Shown here in pieces: positions 8,389 to 18,305 of a DNA stretch of 64,000 nucleotides. Position numbers and translations under genes: made by a program. The first letter of the stretch is position 1; every line of letters begins with the position of its first letter. The stretch is from Pseudomonas khavaziana (GTDB lineage Bacteria; Pseudomonadota; Gammaproteobacteria; Pseudomonadales; Pseudomonadaceae), in assembly GCF_019145205.1 (NCBI RefSeq), contig NZ_JAHSTT010000001.1:744001-808000 (forward strand), in the 5' to 3' direction. The notes under the pieces are model-generated. The model made no database searches and was not told the DNA's origin. It saw only the letters and a list, made by a program, of their open reading frames with translations.

Positions 8389-9895
8389 CGGCTACGGCAC
8401 GACGCTGCAAGGAGCGCTTGCGCCAGATACGCAGCAACGGCACGAGCAGCATGATGGCAGTCATTACCCACACACCGAAGGTGATCGGGCTTGACCACAA
8501 GATCTCCAGCGCGCCATTGGAAATCGACAGCGCACGACGCAGGTTCTGCTCCATCAGGCCACCGAGGATGAAGCCCAGCAGCAACGGCGACAGTGGGAAG
8601 TCCAGCTTGCGCAGGATGTAGCCGAAGATGCCGATGGCGATCATCAGGAACAGATCGAAAGTGGTGGCATGTACGGCGTACACACCGATCGCGGTGATGA
8701 TGGCGATCACCGGCACCAGCGCCCAGTTCGGCACGGCAAGGATGCGCGTGAAGATGCGGATCATCGGGATGTTGAGGACCACCAGCATGATGTTGGCGAT
8801 AAACAACGAGGCGATCAGGCCCCAGACGATATCGGGTTGCTGTTGGAACAGCAGCGGGCCAGGGGTGATGTTGTAGAGCGACAGCGCCCCGATCATCACG
8901 GCCGTGGTGCCTGAGCCAGGAACGCCGAGGGTCAGCATCGGCACCATGGCGCCGCAGACCGAAGCGCCGATGGCGGTTTCCGGTGCTGCCAGGCCGCGCA
9001 TGTCGCCTTGGCCGAACTTGCCGCTGGCGCCGGCGATACGTTTTTCGGTCATGTAGGCCACGGCCGAGGCCATGGTCGCGCCAGCACCTGGCAAAACACC
9101 GATGATAAAGCCTGACACCCCGCAACGCAGGTTTACGGTCAGCACCGACAAGGCTTCCTTGACGTTGAACATCATGCGCCCGGTGGCTTTCACCGCTTCC
9201 TGGCCACGGTGGGTTTTCTCCAGGAGCAGCAGGATCTCACTGATGGAGAACAGGCCCAGCACCAACACCACGAACTGGATGCCGTCGGTCAGGTGGATAT
9301 TGTCGCCGGTAAAGCGATACACACCGCTGTTGGCATCGATGCCCACGCAGGCCAGGAACAAGCCGATCAACGCCGAGACGAAGGTTTTCAGTGGCTTGTC
9401 GCCGGCCATGCCGCCCAGGCAGACAATCGCGAATACCATCAACACGAAGTATTCCGCCGGCCCAAAGGCAATTGCCCATTTGGCCAGCAGCGGGGCGAAC
9501 AGCACCATGCCGCAGGTGGCGATAAACGCACCGATGAACGAGCTCCAGGCAGACAGCGACAACGCCACGCCGGCCATGCCTTTACGGGCCATTGGGTAGC
9601 CGTCGAGGGTGGTCATCACGGTGGAAGCTTCGCCCGGGATGTTGAGCAGGATTGAGCTGATACGGCCGCCGTATTCACAACCCAGGTATACGGCTGCCAG
9701 CAGGATCAGCGCTGATTCGGGCGGCAGGCCCAGAGCAAACGCGATGGGGATCAACAGTGCCACGCCGTTGATCGGGCCCAGGCCCGGCAGCAGGCCGACC
9801 ACGGTGCCGATCAGGGTGCCGCACAGGGCGGTCACCAGGTTGTAGGGGCTCAGCGCGACGCCGAAACCCTGGCCCAAATAGCCGAAAGTATCCAT
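8381..9895 (-). CDS. tctA: Tripartite tricarboxylate transporter, large permease TctA
   Basis: The protein has 504 residues and about 11-12 membrane helices. It carries the family's conserved glycine-rich stretches near the N-terminus (GTVVGLLPGLGPINGVALL) and in the middle (GVLPGAGATMAS). It forms the sodium- or proton-coupled pore for carboxylates delivered by TctC. One base separates it from tctB, and it overlaps the following AbrB-family gene by 8 bases. Length is normal for TctA. Confidence 0.96.
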   Translation of the reverse strand: MDTFGYLGQGFGVALSPYNLVTALCGTLIGTVVGLLPGLGPINGVALLIPIAFALGLPPESALILLAAVYLGCEYGGRISSILLNIPGEASTVMTTLDGYPMARKGMAGVALSLSAWSSFIGAFIATCGMVLFAPLLAKWAIAFGPAEYFVLMVFAIVCLGGMAGDKPLKTFVSALIGLFLACVGIDANSGVYRFTGDNIHLTDGIQFVVLVLGLFSISEILLLLEKTHRGQEAVKATGRMMFNVKEALSVLTVNLRCGVSGFIIGVLPGAGATMASAVAYMTEKRIAGASGKFGQGDMRGLAAPETAIGASVCGAMVPMLTLGVPGSGTTAVMIGALSLYNITPGPLLFQQQPDIVWGLIASLFIANIMLVVLNIPMIRIFTRILAVPNWALVPVIAIITAIGVYAVHATTFDLFLMIAIGIFGYILRKLDFPLSPLLLGFILGGLMEQNLRRALSISNGALEILWSSPITFGVWVMTAIMLLVPLLRIWRKRSLQRRAVADA

Positions 9896-9896
9896 A

Positions 9897-10355
9897 TCAG
9901 TTCTCCAGAACGTCGAGCAGACCGAGGGGCAGTGGCACGTCCATGGTTTTATCGAACAGCAGATAAAGACCGATGCTCATCAAGGTGATGATGACCACGC
10001 TGGGCAACCAGCGGCCGCCGTACAGCCGTGCCATCGGAATACCGATGAGCATGCTGCTGAGAATGAAGCCCAGGGATTCGAAAGTGCCGGCAAACACCAG
10101 CAGCAAGGCCACGCAAATCCCGATCTTGACCAGGGTCGGGCGGTCCAGCGCCGGCTCATCTTCGGTGTGCTTGGTCGGTTGCGGACGAATCAGCATGTAG
10201 ATCAGCGCCAGGCCCATCAGCCCGATCAGCAGCAGGGGGAAGGCTCGAGGCCCTACCGGTTCGTAGGAAAATGCCGCCTGATACGGCCAGGCCATGAGTG
10301 CCAGGCCGATACAGGCCAGTAACATCGCGGCAGCGAAAATGCGTTGAAAGAGCAT
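9897..10355 (-). CDS. tctB: Tripartite tricarboxylate transporter, small permease TctB
   Basis: The protein has 152 residues and four predicted membrane helices, the usual size and topology of TctB. The ATG at 10355 follows AGGAG at ideal spacing. An upstream in-frame start at 10373 lies before this ribosome binding site and is rejected. It sits between tctC and tctA in the standard order and is needed to assemble the inner-membrane complex. Confidence 0.93.
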   Translation of the reverse strand: MLFQRIFAAAMLLACIGLALMAWPYQAAFSYEPVGPRAFPLLLIGLMGLALIYMLIRPQPTKHTEDEPALDRPTLVKIGICVALLLVFAGTFESLGFILSSMLIGIPMARLYGGRWLPSVVIITLMSIGLYLLFDKTMDVPLPLGLLDVLEN

Positions 10356-10415
10356 GGAGAACTCCTGGGCCACGCCTTCGATGCACGAAGGCGTGGCCGC
10401 GCGAACAGGGGGCGA

Positions 10416-11399
10416 TTACTGGATCAGGCCGAACTCTTTGGCCAGCACTTTATAGTCGGCCACCTGTTTCTTCACGTAGGTGTCCAGCTCCTGGCCAGTC
10501 ATGGCGAACGGGAACAGCTCGCGCTGGTCACGCAGCTTGGCGAAGTCCTCGGAGGCCAGCAGTTTGTCGAACGCATCTTTCCACCAGGCATAGTCGGCAT
10601 CGCTGACTTTTGGCCCAAGGTAGAAACCGCGCACCACCGGCCAGACGATGTCGTAGCCTTGCTCCTTGGCCGTCGGGATGTCTTTCATTTCCGGCTCGTC
10701 CAGGCGCTTTTCGGCGAATACGGCCAGCAAGCGCATATCGCCGCTCTGGATGTGTGGCATGGAGTCGGAGATGTCGGTACTGCCCACCTGGATATGGCCG
10801 CCCAGCAGCGCCGTGGCGATTTCGCCGCCACCTTCGAGCGCCACATAACGCAGGTCACGGGGGTTGATGCCGGCCGCCTTGGCGATCAGTGCTGTTTGCA
10901 TCCAGTCCTGGCTGCCGACGGTACCGCCGGAACCAATCACGACCTTGCTCGGGTCCTTCTTCAACGCCTGGACCAGGTCGTCGAGGGTCTTGTAGGGCGA
11001 GTCGCTTTTCACCGCGATGGCACCGTAGCTGGTGCCCACCGCCGCCAGCCAGCGCACGTTGGTTTCATCGAAACGGCCGAACTTGCCTTGGGCCAGGTTC
11101 AATAGCGAGCCGCTGGACCAGGCCACCAGGGTGCCGGCGTCTGCAGGCCGTTGGGCGACTACGGCGTTGTAGGCCACCGCGCCCACGCCGCCGGGCATGT
11201 AGGTCACACGCATCGGCTTGCTTAGCAGCTTTTCATTGACCAGCGCGCTTTGCGCCAGCTTGCAGGTCAGGTCGAAACCACCGCCAGGTGAGGCCGGGGC
11301 GATGCATTCAGGGCGCTTGGGTTCGTCGGCGGCCAACAGTTGGCCTGCGAACAGCATGCAACCAGCGGCGAGGGCAACTCTACGTAGTGAAGAGGTCAT
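10416..11399 (-). CDS. tctC: Tripartite tricarboxylate transporter substrate-binding protein TctC
   Basis: The 327-residue precursor has a clear signal peptide (residues 1-23, cleavage after QLLA). The mature part shows the Bug/TctC fold signatures, including ECIAPASPGGGFDLTCK near the N-terminus and VIGSGGTVGSQD in the middle. It binds a carboxylate in the periplasm and hands it to TctAB. It is the first gene of the operon, with GGAG upstream of the ATG. The divergent tctDE pair probably controls it. The exact substrate (citrate, tricarballylate or another) cannot be read from the sequence. Confidence 0.95.
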   Translation of the reverse strand: MTSSLRRVALAAGCMLFAGQLLAADEPKRPECIAPASPGGGFDLTCKLAQSALVNEKLLSKPMRVTYMPGGVGAVAYNAVVAQRPADAGTLVAWSSGSLLNLAQGKFGRFDETNVRWLAAVGTSYGAIAVKSDSPYKTLDDLVQALKKDPSKVVIGSGGTVGSQDWMQTALIAKAAGINPRDLRYVALEGGGEIATALLGGHIQVGSTDISDSMPHIQSGDMRLLAVFAEKRLDEPEMKDIPTAKEQGYDIVWPVVRGFYLGPKVSDADYAWWKDAFDKLLASEDFAKLRDQRELFPFAMTGQELDTYVKKQVADYKVLAKEFGLIQ

Positions 11400-11527
11400 G
11401 GGATTTCTCCGTTATTGTTCTTATTTTGACGAAAACGCGTCGAGGCGTTTTTCGGGTGCTACGAATCAGGTAGCTCGGCAGGCATAGACCACCGTGGCTG
11501 GATGCTAAAGGGCGAAGCTTTCACTAA

Positions 11528-11548
11528 CCTTTCAATGGCCTTTCAATG
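11528..11548. promoter_or_regulatory. Tandem CCTTTCAATG direct repeat, candidate TctD binding site
   Basis: CCTTTCAATG occurs at 11528-11537 and 11539-11548, an 11-base period in the 244-base region between divergent tctC and tctD. OmpR-family regulators typically bind direct repeats spaced one helical turn apart. The assignment to TctD is inference. Confidence 0.55.
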
Positions 11549-11643
11549 TTTTCGGGCTTCACAGGGCAGGTTGCGCCTGTAAACTCGCCGGCCAGCGGGT
11601 CTATAAAAAGCCGCGCCGATCACTCCTCATGAGGTAGAAGTCC

Positions 11644-12315
11644 ATGCGTGTCCTCCTGGTTGAAGACCATTTGCAACTCGCCGAAAGTGTCGCCCAGGCG
11701 CTCAAGGGCATGGGTTTGACGGTCGACGTACTGCACGATGGCGTGGCCGCGGACCTGGCCTTGGGCAGCGAGGAGTACGCGGCGGCAATCCTCGACGTGG
11801 GCCTGCCGCGCATGGATGGTTTCGAGGTGCTGGCGCGCTTGCGCGCCCGCGGCAAGAATCTGCCGGTGCTGATGCTGACGGCGCGCAGCGATGTGAAAGA
11901 CCGCGTGCACGGTCTGAACCTGGGCGCCGACGACTACCTCGCCAAGCCGTTTGAGCTGACGGAGCTGGAAGCACGGGTCAAGGCGCTGCTGCGGCGCAGC
12001 GTGCTGGGCGGGGAGCGCCAGCAGGCGTGCGGGGTGCTGGTGTACGACCTCGACACACGGCGCTTCACGGTTGGGGGCGAGTTGATGACATTGACCTCCC
12101 GCGAGCAAGCCGTGCTCGAAGCCCTTATCGCCCGACCGGGCCGCGTGATGAGCAAGGAACAGTTGGCCTCCCAGGTATTCGGCCTTGATGAGGAAGCGAG
12201 CCCCGACGCCATCGAAATCTACGTGCACCGCCTGCGTAAGAAGCTCGACGGCCAACCCATCGCTATCGTGACGTTCCGCGGCCTTGGCTACTTGTTGGAA
12301 GCCCGCGATGCATAA
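11644..12315 (+). CDS. tctD: Response regulator TctD (OmpR family)
   Basis: The protein has 223 residues. An N-terminal receiver shows acidic E7/D8, phospho-acceptor D51, T79 and K101. A C-terminal winged helix ends in the RGLGYLLE wing typical of OmpR/PhoB regulators. GAGGTAGAAG precedes the ATG. The gene is divergent from tctC and overlaps tctE by 8 bases. In this family TctD activates or relieves repression of tctCBA when its tricarboxylate is sensed. Confidence 0.93.
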   Translation: MRVLLVEDHLQLAESVAQALKGMGLTVDVLHDGVAADLALGSEEYAAAILDVGLPRMDGFEVLARLRARGKNLPVLMLTARSDVKDRVHGLNLGADDYLAKPFELTELEARVKALLRRSVLGGERQQACGVLVYDLDTRRFTVGGELMTLTSREQAVLEALIARPGRVMSKEQLASQVFGLDEEASPDAIEIYVHRLRKKLDGQPIAIVTFRGLGYLLEARDA

Positions 12316-13693
12316 GCCCAGCAGCCTGCGCTGGCGCCTGCTGTGCAACCTGGCGCTGCTGCTGGTGTTGTTGATGCTGGCCAGCGGCATGAGTGCCTAC
12401 TGGAATGGCCGCGAAGCCGCCGACACCGCCTATGACCGCACCTTGCTGGCCTCGGCGCGCACCATTGCTGCCGGCTTGACCCAGGTCGACGGCACCCTTA
12501 GCGCGAATGTGCCATACGTGGCCTTGGACACCTTCGCCTACGACAGCGCAGGGCGTATTTATTACCAGGTCAATGACATCGACCAGAAGCTGATTTCCGG
12601 CTACGAAAACTTGCCCGGCCCGCCCCCCGGCACGCCGCGCACCGACGATTACCCGGCCCTGGCGCGCTTCTACGATGCCAAGTATCAAGGCCAGCCTGTA
12701 CGGGTGGTGAGCCTGCTCAAGGCCGTCTCCGAACCGAATATGAATGGCATGGCGGAAATCCGCGTCGCCGAAACCGACGAAGCACGGGTCGCCATGGCCC
12801 GCAGTTTGATGGCCGACACGCTGTTGCGCCTGGGTATGCTCGCCATCGGTGCGCTGTTGCTGGTGTGGTTCGCCGTGAGCGCGGCATTGCGCCCGTTGGA
12901 ACGCCTGCGCACGGCGGTGGAAGAGCGCCAGCCCGATGACCTGCGGCCATTGCCGCTGGTGGAAGTCCAGGATGAATTCGGCCCGTTGGTGCGTTCCCTC
13001 AACCACTTTACCGAACGTCTGCGTGGGCAGTTCGAGCGCCAGGCGCAGTTTATTGCCGACGCAGCCCATGAACTGCGTACGCCGCTGGCGGCGCTCAAAG
13101 CCCGGCTGGAGCTGGGCCTGCGCGCCGAAAAGCCGGCCACCTGGCGCAGCACCCTGGAAAGCGCCGCACAAGGCACCGACCGCCTGACGCACCTGGCCAA
13201 CCAGTTGTTGTCGCTGGCCCGCATTGAAAACGGTGCCCGGGCCATTGCCGAGGGCGGTGCGCAATTGCTCGACCTCAGCCAGTTGGCCCGTGAGCTGGGC
13301 ATGGCCATGGCGCCGCTGGCCCACGCGCGGGGAGTGGCCCTGGCGCTGGAGGCGGACGAGCCGGTATGGCTGCGCGGCGAACCGACGCTGTTGAACGAAT
13401 TGCTGAGCAACCTGGTGGACAACGCCCTGGCCCACACACCGCCTGGCGGCAATGTGATTCTGCGGGTGACGGCACCGGCGGTGCTGGAGGTCGAAGATGA
13501 TGGCCCGGGCATCCCGCTGGATGAGCGGGACCGGGTCTTTGAGCGTTTTTACCGACGCAGCCAGCAGGGCATGGGGTCGGGCTTGGGGCTGGCGATTGTC
13601 GGCGAGATCTGCCGCGCCCACCTGGCGCAGATCAGCCTGCATGATGGCGAGTTGGCTGGGCTGAAAGTGCGCGTGAGTTTTATTGCGGGTTGA
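12308..13693 (+). CDS. tctE: Sensor histidine kinase TctE
   Basis: The ATG at 12308 overlaps the end of tctD, giving 461 residues. A membrane segment at about residues 10-32 and a second at about 172-192 bracket a periplasmic sensor of the TctE N-terminal type. A HAMP-like linker follows, then the H-box with H254 (DAAHELRTPLAAL), an N-box (LLSNLVDNALAH) and G-boxes (EDDGPGIP, GSGLGLAIV). It phosphorylates TctD. Its stop codon directly abuts the stop codon of the convergent HDOD gene, with no spacer. Confidence 0.93.
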   Translation: MHKPSSLRWRLLCNLALLLVLLMLASGMSAYWNGREAADTAYDRTLLASARTIAAGLTQVDGTLSANVPYVALDTFAYDSAGRIYYQVNDIDQKLISGYENLPGPPPGTPRTDDYPALARFYDAKYQGQPVRVVSLLKAVSEPNMNGMAEIRVAETDEARVAMARSLMADTLLRLGMLAIGALLLVWFAVSAALRPLERLRTAVEERQPDDLRPLPLVEVQDEFGPLVRSLNHFTERLRGQFERQAQFIADAAHELRTPLAALKARLELGLRAEKPATWRSTLESAAQGTDRLTHLANQLLSLARIENGARAIAEGGAQLLDLSQLARELGMAMAPLAHARGVALALEADEPVWLRGEPTLLNELLSNLVDNALAHTPPGGNVILRVTAPAVLEVEDDGPGIPLDERDRVFERFYRRSQQGMGSGLGLAIVGEICRAHLAQISLHDGELAGLKVRVSFIAG

Positions 13694-14515
13694 TCAGTAA
13701 AACATTGAGCGCGCTTCATCCAGTTCGGCGCGTGACTTTTCGCTGTAGAGATCAAGCTGCAGCTTTTGCATCGCCGGCACGCTGGAAATGTTGACTTCCG
13801 CCAGCGGATGGTCGGTGTTGTGGTGGCAGTAGAGCACGGCGATCTGCACCAGATCGACGTAGTCGAGCCTGGCAGAGTCGCGTTCCAGGTTCAGGTACTG
13901 GCCCGGCAGTTTTGCCAGCATTTCCGGAAAGTCCCAGCCGCCCAACAGTTTGTCGCCCAGCAACGGGTGAATGCTCTCGATGACGTGGTTGAGGCTGACC
14001 GGGTCCGAGAGCAGTTCGTAATGGTCTTCGGCGTAGGTGAGGATCGGCAGCACGCCGATCTGATGCACCAAACCACCAAGGGCCGCCTGGTCCGCCTTGA
14101 GGTGGCTATGCTTGCGGCACAAGGCGTAGCTGACGCCGGCTACTTCCAGGCTGCGACACCACACATCACGCATTTTCTGTGCAACCACTTCGGAGCGGGC
14201 GTGAAAGATCTGCTCCATCACCAAGCCGATGGCCAGGTTGCTGCTGTAGTTGGTGCCGAGCCGCGTGATGGCGGTGTGCAGGTCGGTGACTTCCTGGCTG
14301 GCCCGCAACAGCGGGCTATTGACCACTTTGATCAGGCGCGCCGACAGAGCGGTGTCGCGACTGATCACCTTGCTCAAGTGGCTGATGCTGATCTCCGGGT
14401 CTTCGGCGGCCTGGCGAATCCTCAGGGCCACCTCCGGCAGTGTCGGCAGAACCAGGTCATCGTTGTCGATGGCCATCACCAAAGCCTGTTGGACTTTTTC
14501 CGCCAGCTTGTTCAT
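13694..14515 (-). CDS. HDOD-domain protein
   Basis: The 273-residue protein is a single HDOD domain. It has the diagnostic LPTLPEVALRIRQ start, then SRDTALSARLIKVVNS, and the later ALGGLVHQIGVLP region. HDOD proteins are relatives of HD phosphohydrolases that usually lack the full metal site. Many act in signalling or stress pathways in pseudomonads. No catalytic or receiver domain is attached, so a specific role cannot be assigned. It is transcribed alone and ends against tctE. Confidence 0.9.
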   Translation of the reverse strand: MNKLAEKVQQALVMAIDNDDLVLPTLPEVALRIRQAAEDPEISISHLSKVISRDTALSARLIKVVNSPLLRASQEVTDLHTAITRLGTNYSSNLAIGLVMEQIFHARSEVVAQKMRDVWCRSLEVAGVSYALCRKHSHLKADQAALGGLVHQIGVLPILTYAEDHYELLSDPVSLNHVIESIHPLLGDKLLGGWDFPEMLAKLPGQYLNLERDSARLDYVDLVQIAVLYCHHNTDHPLAEVNISSVPAMQKLQLDLYSEKSRAELDEARSMFY

Positions 14516-14551
14516 TCATGCTCTCTAGGGTGCTGCAAAAAGGTACGGCAA

Positions 14552-15493
14552 TTAACGCTGGATCTCGCGATCACGGTCCAGTTGGTAGGGCAGGTCGAGC
14601 AGGCGCAAGCCAGGGCCTTCCAGGGTGCCCAAGCGCACGTCGCCATTGTCGGCAGCTTCGGCTTGCAGCACGGCGAGAAGTTCAATCGACTGGTCCGCTT
14701 TTGCCGCGATGACGACTTCGCCGATCGCGCTGTTGTGGCTGGGTGAAAACAATGGCGTGCCTGGCTCGGGTAGATCGACCGCCTCCAGGCTCAGGCGATA
14801 CAGGCGCCGCTTGAGTTTGCCCAGGTACTGCATGCGCGCGACGATTTCCTGGCCGGTGTAGCAGCCTTTCTTGAAGCTCACGCCACCCACGGCCTGCAGG
14901 TTGAGCATTTGTGGGATGAACAGCTCACGAGTCTGCGGCATCACTTGGCCGATACCGGCACGGATCTGGCCGAGCAGCCAGGCATTCAAGTCAGCCTGTG
15001 GCAGCTGCGCGGCCAGTTGGCTGCGCATGGCGTCGGCTTGCTCTACGGGTACCCAGAGTTCGGCACGGTTAGGGGAGACGCGTATGGCGATGAGCGAATC
15101 GGTGCGGACTACGCTGTCGGTCTCGGCCGGCAGTGCCAGGCCAAGGGCGGCCAGGGAAGCGTCTGCGTTTGCCAGGCCGAAGCGCGCCCAGGCGGCGCTT
15201 TCGTCGGTGAGTTTGGATTTGGAGAACACCGCGTATTTCTTCAGGTCCGCCAACTGTGGTTCGAGCAGCTCGGTGGCCATGGCCATCAGCACGCCGTCGC
15301 CTTGCAACAGGATGCGAAAGCTGGACTGCATACGGCCTTTTTGCGTACAGCGCGCGCCCAGGCTGGCCTGGGTGTCACTCAGGTAATTGAGGTTGCAGGT
15401 CAGTTGTCCCTGCAGGAACTTGGCAGCATCGGAGCCGCGGACGGCAAGCACGCCTTCGTGGGTCAGTGAACAGAAAAACGCAGAGTCAGCCAT
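14552..15493 (-). CDS. ygfZ: Folate-binding Fe-S cluster/tRNA modification protein YgfZ
   Basis: The protein has 313 residues. The signature KGCYTGQEIVAR occurs at residues 209-220 with the key Cys211. The fold is related to the glycine-cleavage T-protein. YgfZ/IBA57 proteins bind tetrahydrofolate and help assemble or repair Fe-S enzymes such as MiaB. The gene is divergent from sdhE, another respiratory-enzyme assembly factor, and this neighbour pair is common in gamma-proteobacteria. Confidence 0.94.
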   Translation of the reverse strand: MADSAFFCSLTHEGVLAVRGSDAAKFLQGQLTCNLNYLSDTQASLGARCTQKGRMQSSFRILLQGDGVLMAMATELLEPQLADLKKYAVFSKSKLTDESAAWARFGLANADASLAALGLALPAETDSVVRTDSLIAIRVSPNRAELWVPVEQADAMRSQLAAQLPQADLNAWLLGQIRAGIGQVMPQTRELFIPQMLNLQAVGGVSFKKGCYTGQEIVARMQYLGKLKRRLYRLSLEAVDLPEPGTPLFSPSHNSAIGEVVIAAKADQSIELLAVLQAEAADNGDVRLGTLEGPGLRLLDLPYQLDRDREIQR

Positions 15494-15633
15494 GGGTCAT
15501 CGCACATCAAAAAGTCATGGGTGCATCATAGAGGGGCGCCCGGCAAATGGATAGTTTCCGTAATGGGCGACCAAAGCCGAGTGTCCCGGTCTCGCCGGGG
15601 CTGTATACTGGCGCTCTATTTGAGGAGGGCTCC

Positions 15634-15888
15634 ATGGTCGAAGATGTAGAAATCAATCGTCTCTTCTGGCACAGCCGTCGTGGCATGCTTGAGCTGGATG
15701 TGTTGTTGGTGCCGTTCACCAAAGAGGTGTACGCGACGCTCGATAAAGTCGATCGCGATCTCTACGTCAGGCTGCTCGAATGCGAAGACCAGGATATGTT
15801 CGGCTGGTTCATGGAGCGCTCCGAATCTGAAGATCCGGAGCTGCAGCGCATGGTTCGCAAGATTCTGGACCGTGTCCAGCCCAAGTAA
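15634..15888 (+). CDS. sdhE: Succinate dehydrogenase flavinylation factor SdhE
   Basis: The 84-residue protein carries the RGMLE form of the RGxxE motif close to the N-terminus, essential for covalent FAD attachment to SdhA. The ATG at 15634 has an excellent GAGGAGG ribosome binding site. The in-frame extension to 15547 is not protein-like. The next gene starts inside its 3' end. Confidence 0.94.
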   Translation: MVEDVEINRLFWHSRRGMLELDVLLVPFTKEVYATLDKVDRDLYVRLLECEDQDMFGWFMERSESEDPELQRMVRKILDRVQPK

Positions 15889-16318
15889 CCACTTCGAATG
15901 CCGCTGGCAGGCCTCACGGCTGTTGCTGGCGGCGTATCTGCTTGCCCAGCTGATTGCGCTGGGTAGCCTGCTGGTGCTGAACCTGCCTTATTCAAGCCTT
16001 GGCATCCTGCTATGCCTGGCTCACTGCACCTGGGTGCTGCCGCGCCATATCCTGCTCACTCACCGTTCGTCGATTCGTGGCCTGCGCCGTGACGACGATG
16101 GCTGGCAGTTATGGAGCGCCGCGCGCGGTTGGCACGCGGTGCAATTGCGTCCCGACAGCCTCGCGTTGCCGCTGATCGTTGTGTTGCGCTACCGAGTGCA
16201 GGGTGAGCGGCGAGTGCGTTCGATCTGTGTGCCGCAGGACGCACAGGCTGCCGATGTACACCGGCGCCTGCGGGTACGTCTGAAGTTCAGCCGCCGTAGG
16301 TGGCTGGCACCAGGATAG
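15872..16318 (+). CDS. ygfX: Membrane protein YgfX (CptA family)
   Basis: A GTG at 15872, inside the last codons of sdhE, gives 148 residues. Two membrane helices lie at about residues 15-55 and are followed by a basic cytoplasmic domain. In E. coli the ygfY(sdhE)-ygfX pair has the same overlap. YgfX was reported there as a membrane protein affecting MreB and FtsZ, with SdhE proposed as its antitoxin. Whether that holds here is unknown. Its last 32 bases overlap the convergent nadB gene. Confidence 0.82.
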   Translation: MSSPSNHFECRWQASRLLLAAYLLAQLIALGSLLVLNLPYSSLGILLCLAHCTWVLPRHILLTHRSSIRGLRRDDDGWQLWSAARGWHAVQLRPDSLALPLIVVLRYRVQGERRVRSICVPQDAQAADVHRRLRVRLKFSRRRWLAPG

Positions 16319-17903
16319 TGTCGCGGGCTTCGGGCAGCATCTGCGGGTAGTCGAGGGTGTAATGCAGGCCCCGGCTTTCCTTGCGCTCCATGGCCGAGCG
16401 AATCATCAGTTCTGCCACTTGGGCCAGGTTGCGCAATTCGATCAGGTCACGGCTGACCTTGTAGTTGCTGTAGAACTCGTCAATTTCATCCAGCAGCAAG
16501 CGCACCCGGTGCTGGGCGCGTTGCAGGCGCTTGTTGGTGCGCACGATCCCCACGTAATCCCACATGAAGCGTCGCAGCTCGTCCCAGTTGTGGGCGATGA
16601 TCACGTCCTCGTCCGAATCGGTCACCTGGCTGGCATCCCAGCGGGGCAGGGCGGCTGGTACCGGGATGCGGGGCAGTTGTTCAAGGATGTCGGCTGCGGC
16701 TGAGCGTGCATACACAAAACATTCGAGCAGTGAATTGCTGGCCATGCGGTTGGCGCCGTGCAGGCCGGTGAAACTGGTTTCACCGATGGCGTACAGGCCG
16801 GGGACATCGGTGCGGCCATGCTGGTCGACCATTACGCCACCGCAGGTGTAGTGCGCAGCGGGTACCACCGGGATCGGGCCTTTGGTGATGTCGATATTGA
16901 AGGTCAGGCAACGTTCATAGACTGTCGGGAAGTGGGTCTTGATGAAGGCTTCGGGCTTGTGGCTGATGTCCAGGTATACGCAGTCGATACCCAGGCGCTT
17001 CATTTCATGGTCGATGGCGCGGGCGACAATATCGCGCGGCGCCAGCTCGGCGCGAGGGTCGAAGCGCTGCATGAAGCGTTCGCCATTGGGCAACTTCAGG
17101 TGTGCGCCTTCGCCACGCAGGGCTTCGGTAATCAGGAAACTCTTGGCCTGGGGGTGGTACAGGCAGGTGGGGTGGAACTGGTTGAATTCCAGGTTGGCCA
17201 CCCGGCATCCCGAGCGCCAGGCCATGGCAATACCGTCGCCACAGGCGCCGTCGGGGTTGCTGGTATAGAGGTAGACCTTGGCCGCGCCGCCCGAGGCCAA
17301 AATAGTGAAGCGTGCGCCGTAGGTATCGACTTCGCCGCTGGCACGGTTGAGCACGTAGGCGCCGAGGCAGCGCTCGCCCGCCAGGCCCAGGCGTTTTTCG
17401 GTGATCAGGTCGACGGCGACGCGTTGTTCAAGCAATTGGATATTGGGACGCTGGCGGGCCTGCTCGAGCAGCGTCTTGAAAATGGCCGCGCCGGTGGCGT
17501 CGGCGGCATGGATGATTCGCCGATGACTGTGGCCGCCTTCGCGGGTCAGGTGGAACTCAAAGCCACCGTCGTCGCTGCCGGCATGTTCATCGCGTGTGAA
17601 CGGCACGCCCTGGTCGATCAGCCACTGGATGGCTTCCCGGCTGTGCTCGACGGTGAAGCGCACCGCCTCTTCATGGCAAAGGCCGCCGCCGGCATTGAGG
17701 GTGTCCTCAACATGGGATTGCACCGTGTCGGTGTCATCCAGCACCGCGGCGACGCCGCCTTGGGCCCAGAATGTCGAGCCGTTGGCCAGGTCGCCTTTGC
17801 TCAAGACGGCGATACGCAGGTGGCTCGGCAGGGTCAGCGCAAGGCTCAAGCCGGCCGCGCCGCTGCCGATTACCAGGACATCGTGTTGGAACTGTTGGCT
17901 CAT
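16287..17903 (-). CDS. nadB: L-aspartate oxidase
   Basis: The 538-residue flavoenzyme oxidises L-aspartate to iminoaspartate, the first step of de novo NAD synthesis. The FAD dinucleotide motif [13 protein letters not shown] is at the N-terminus. The fumarate-reductase-like signature (REGGHSHRR) and the C-terminal [12 protein letters not shown] region are present. The last residues overlap the 3' end of convergent ygfX by 32 bases. Divergence from algU is usual in Pseudomonas. Confidence 0.97.
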   Translation of the reverse strand: MSQQFQHDVLVIGSGAAGLSLALTLPSHLRIAVLSKGDLANGSTFWAQGGVAAVLDDTDTVQSHVEDTLNAGGGLCHEEAVRFTVEHSREAIQWLIDQGVPFTRDEHAGSDDGGFEFHLTREGGHSHRRIIHAADATGAAIFKTLLEQARQRPNIQLLEQRVAVDLITEKRLGLAGERCLGAYVLNRASGEVDTYGARFTILASGGAAKVYLYTSNPDGACGDGIAMAWRSGCRVANLEFNQFHPTCLYHPQAKSFLITEALRGEGAHLKLPNGERFMQRFDPRAELAPRDIVARAIDHEMKRLGIDCVYLDISHKPEAFIKTHFPTVYERCLTFNIDITKGPIPVVPAAHYTCGGVMVDQHGRTDVPGLYAIGETSFTGLHGANRMASNSLLECFVYARSAAADILEQLPRIPVPAALPRWDASQVTDSDEDVIIAHNWDELRRFMWDYVGIVRTNKRLQRAQHRVRLLLDEIDEFYSNYKVSRDLIELRNLAQVAELMIRSAMERKESRGLHYTLDYPQMLPEARDTILVPATYGG

Positions 17904-18084
17904 TGAATGGATTCCGCAAAAAGCGATCCGAAGGAGCGGCGCAAGCAGGACGCCTGGATCGGCGAATCAAAGGGGCACACGGGCCACTAGTATATAGAGG
18001 GGGGGAGCGGCACAATAGCCACGCACACGTGGCATTGTGAGATTATGCTGCGCAGCTTTGGGAAATGGCCGGTTGGCGAGGCGG

Positions 18085-18112
18085 GAACTTTTTGCATGGG
18101 TCCCGACTCAAT
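18085..18112 (+). promoter_or_regulatory. Upstream AlgU (sigma-E) type promoter of algU
   Basis: GAACTT at 18085-18090 is followed 17 bases later by TCAAT. This resembles the extracytoplasmic-function consensus GAACTT-N16/17-TCtgA, with a weaker -10. Confidence 0.5.
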
Positions 18113-18278
18113 AGCAGGTTGCCCGAAAGCTGGGAAAACGTTGAGTTTATTGGCCCGTCGGGAGCATTGGACGCGTCACGAAACCGGCGACAAGATTATT
18201 CGCGCAGCCGGCGCCGCCCGGGCTGCGTTTTTCGTGTGTGCCAAATCAGTGCATGCCGGAAACTTGCTTGAAGGGGGA

Positions 18279-18305
18279 GAACTTTTGCGAAAAGCCCGAG
18301 TCTAT
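18279..18305 (+). promoter_or_regulatory. Proximal AlgU (sigma-E) type promoter of algU
   Basis: GAACTT at 18279-18284, exactly 16 bases, then TCTAT at 18301-18305. It lies 60 bases before the algU start codon. The match to the AlgU consensus implies positive autoregulation, as known in P. aeruginosa. Confidence 0.75.

Noticed and set aside
12263..13642. 459-residue frame opposite tctE
   Set aside because: Antisense of a certain histidine kinase gene with Arg/Gln/His-rich shadow composition.
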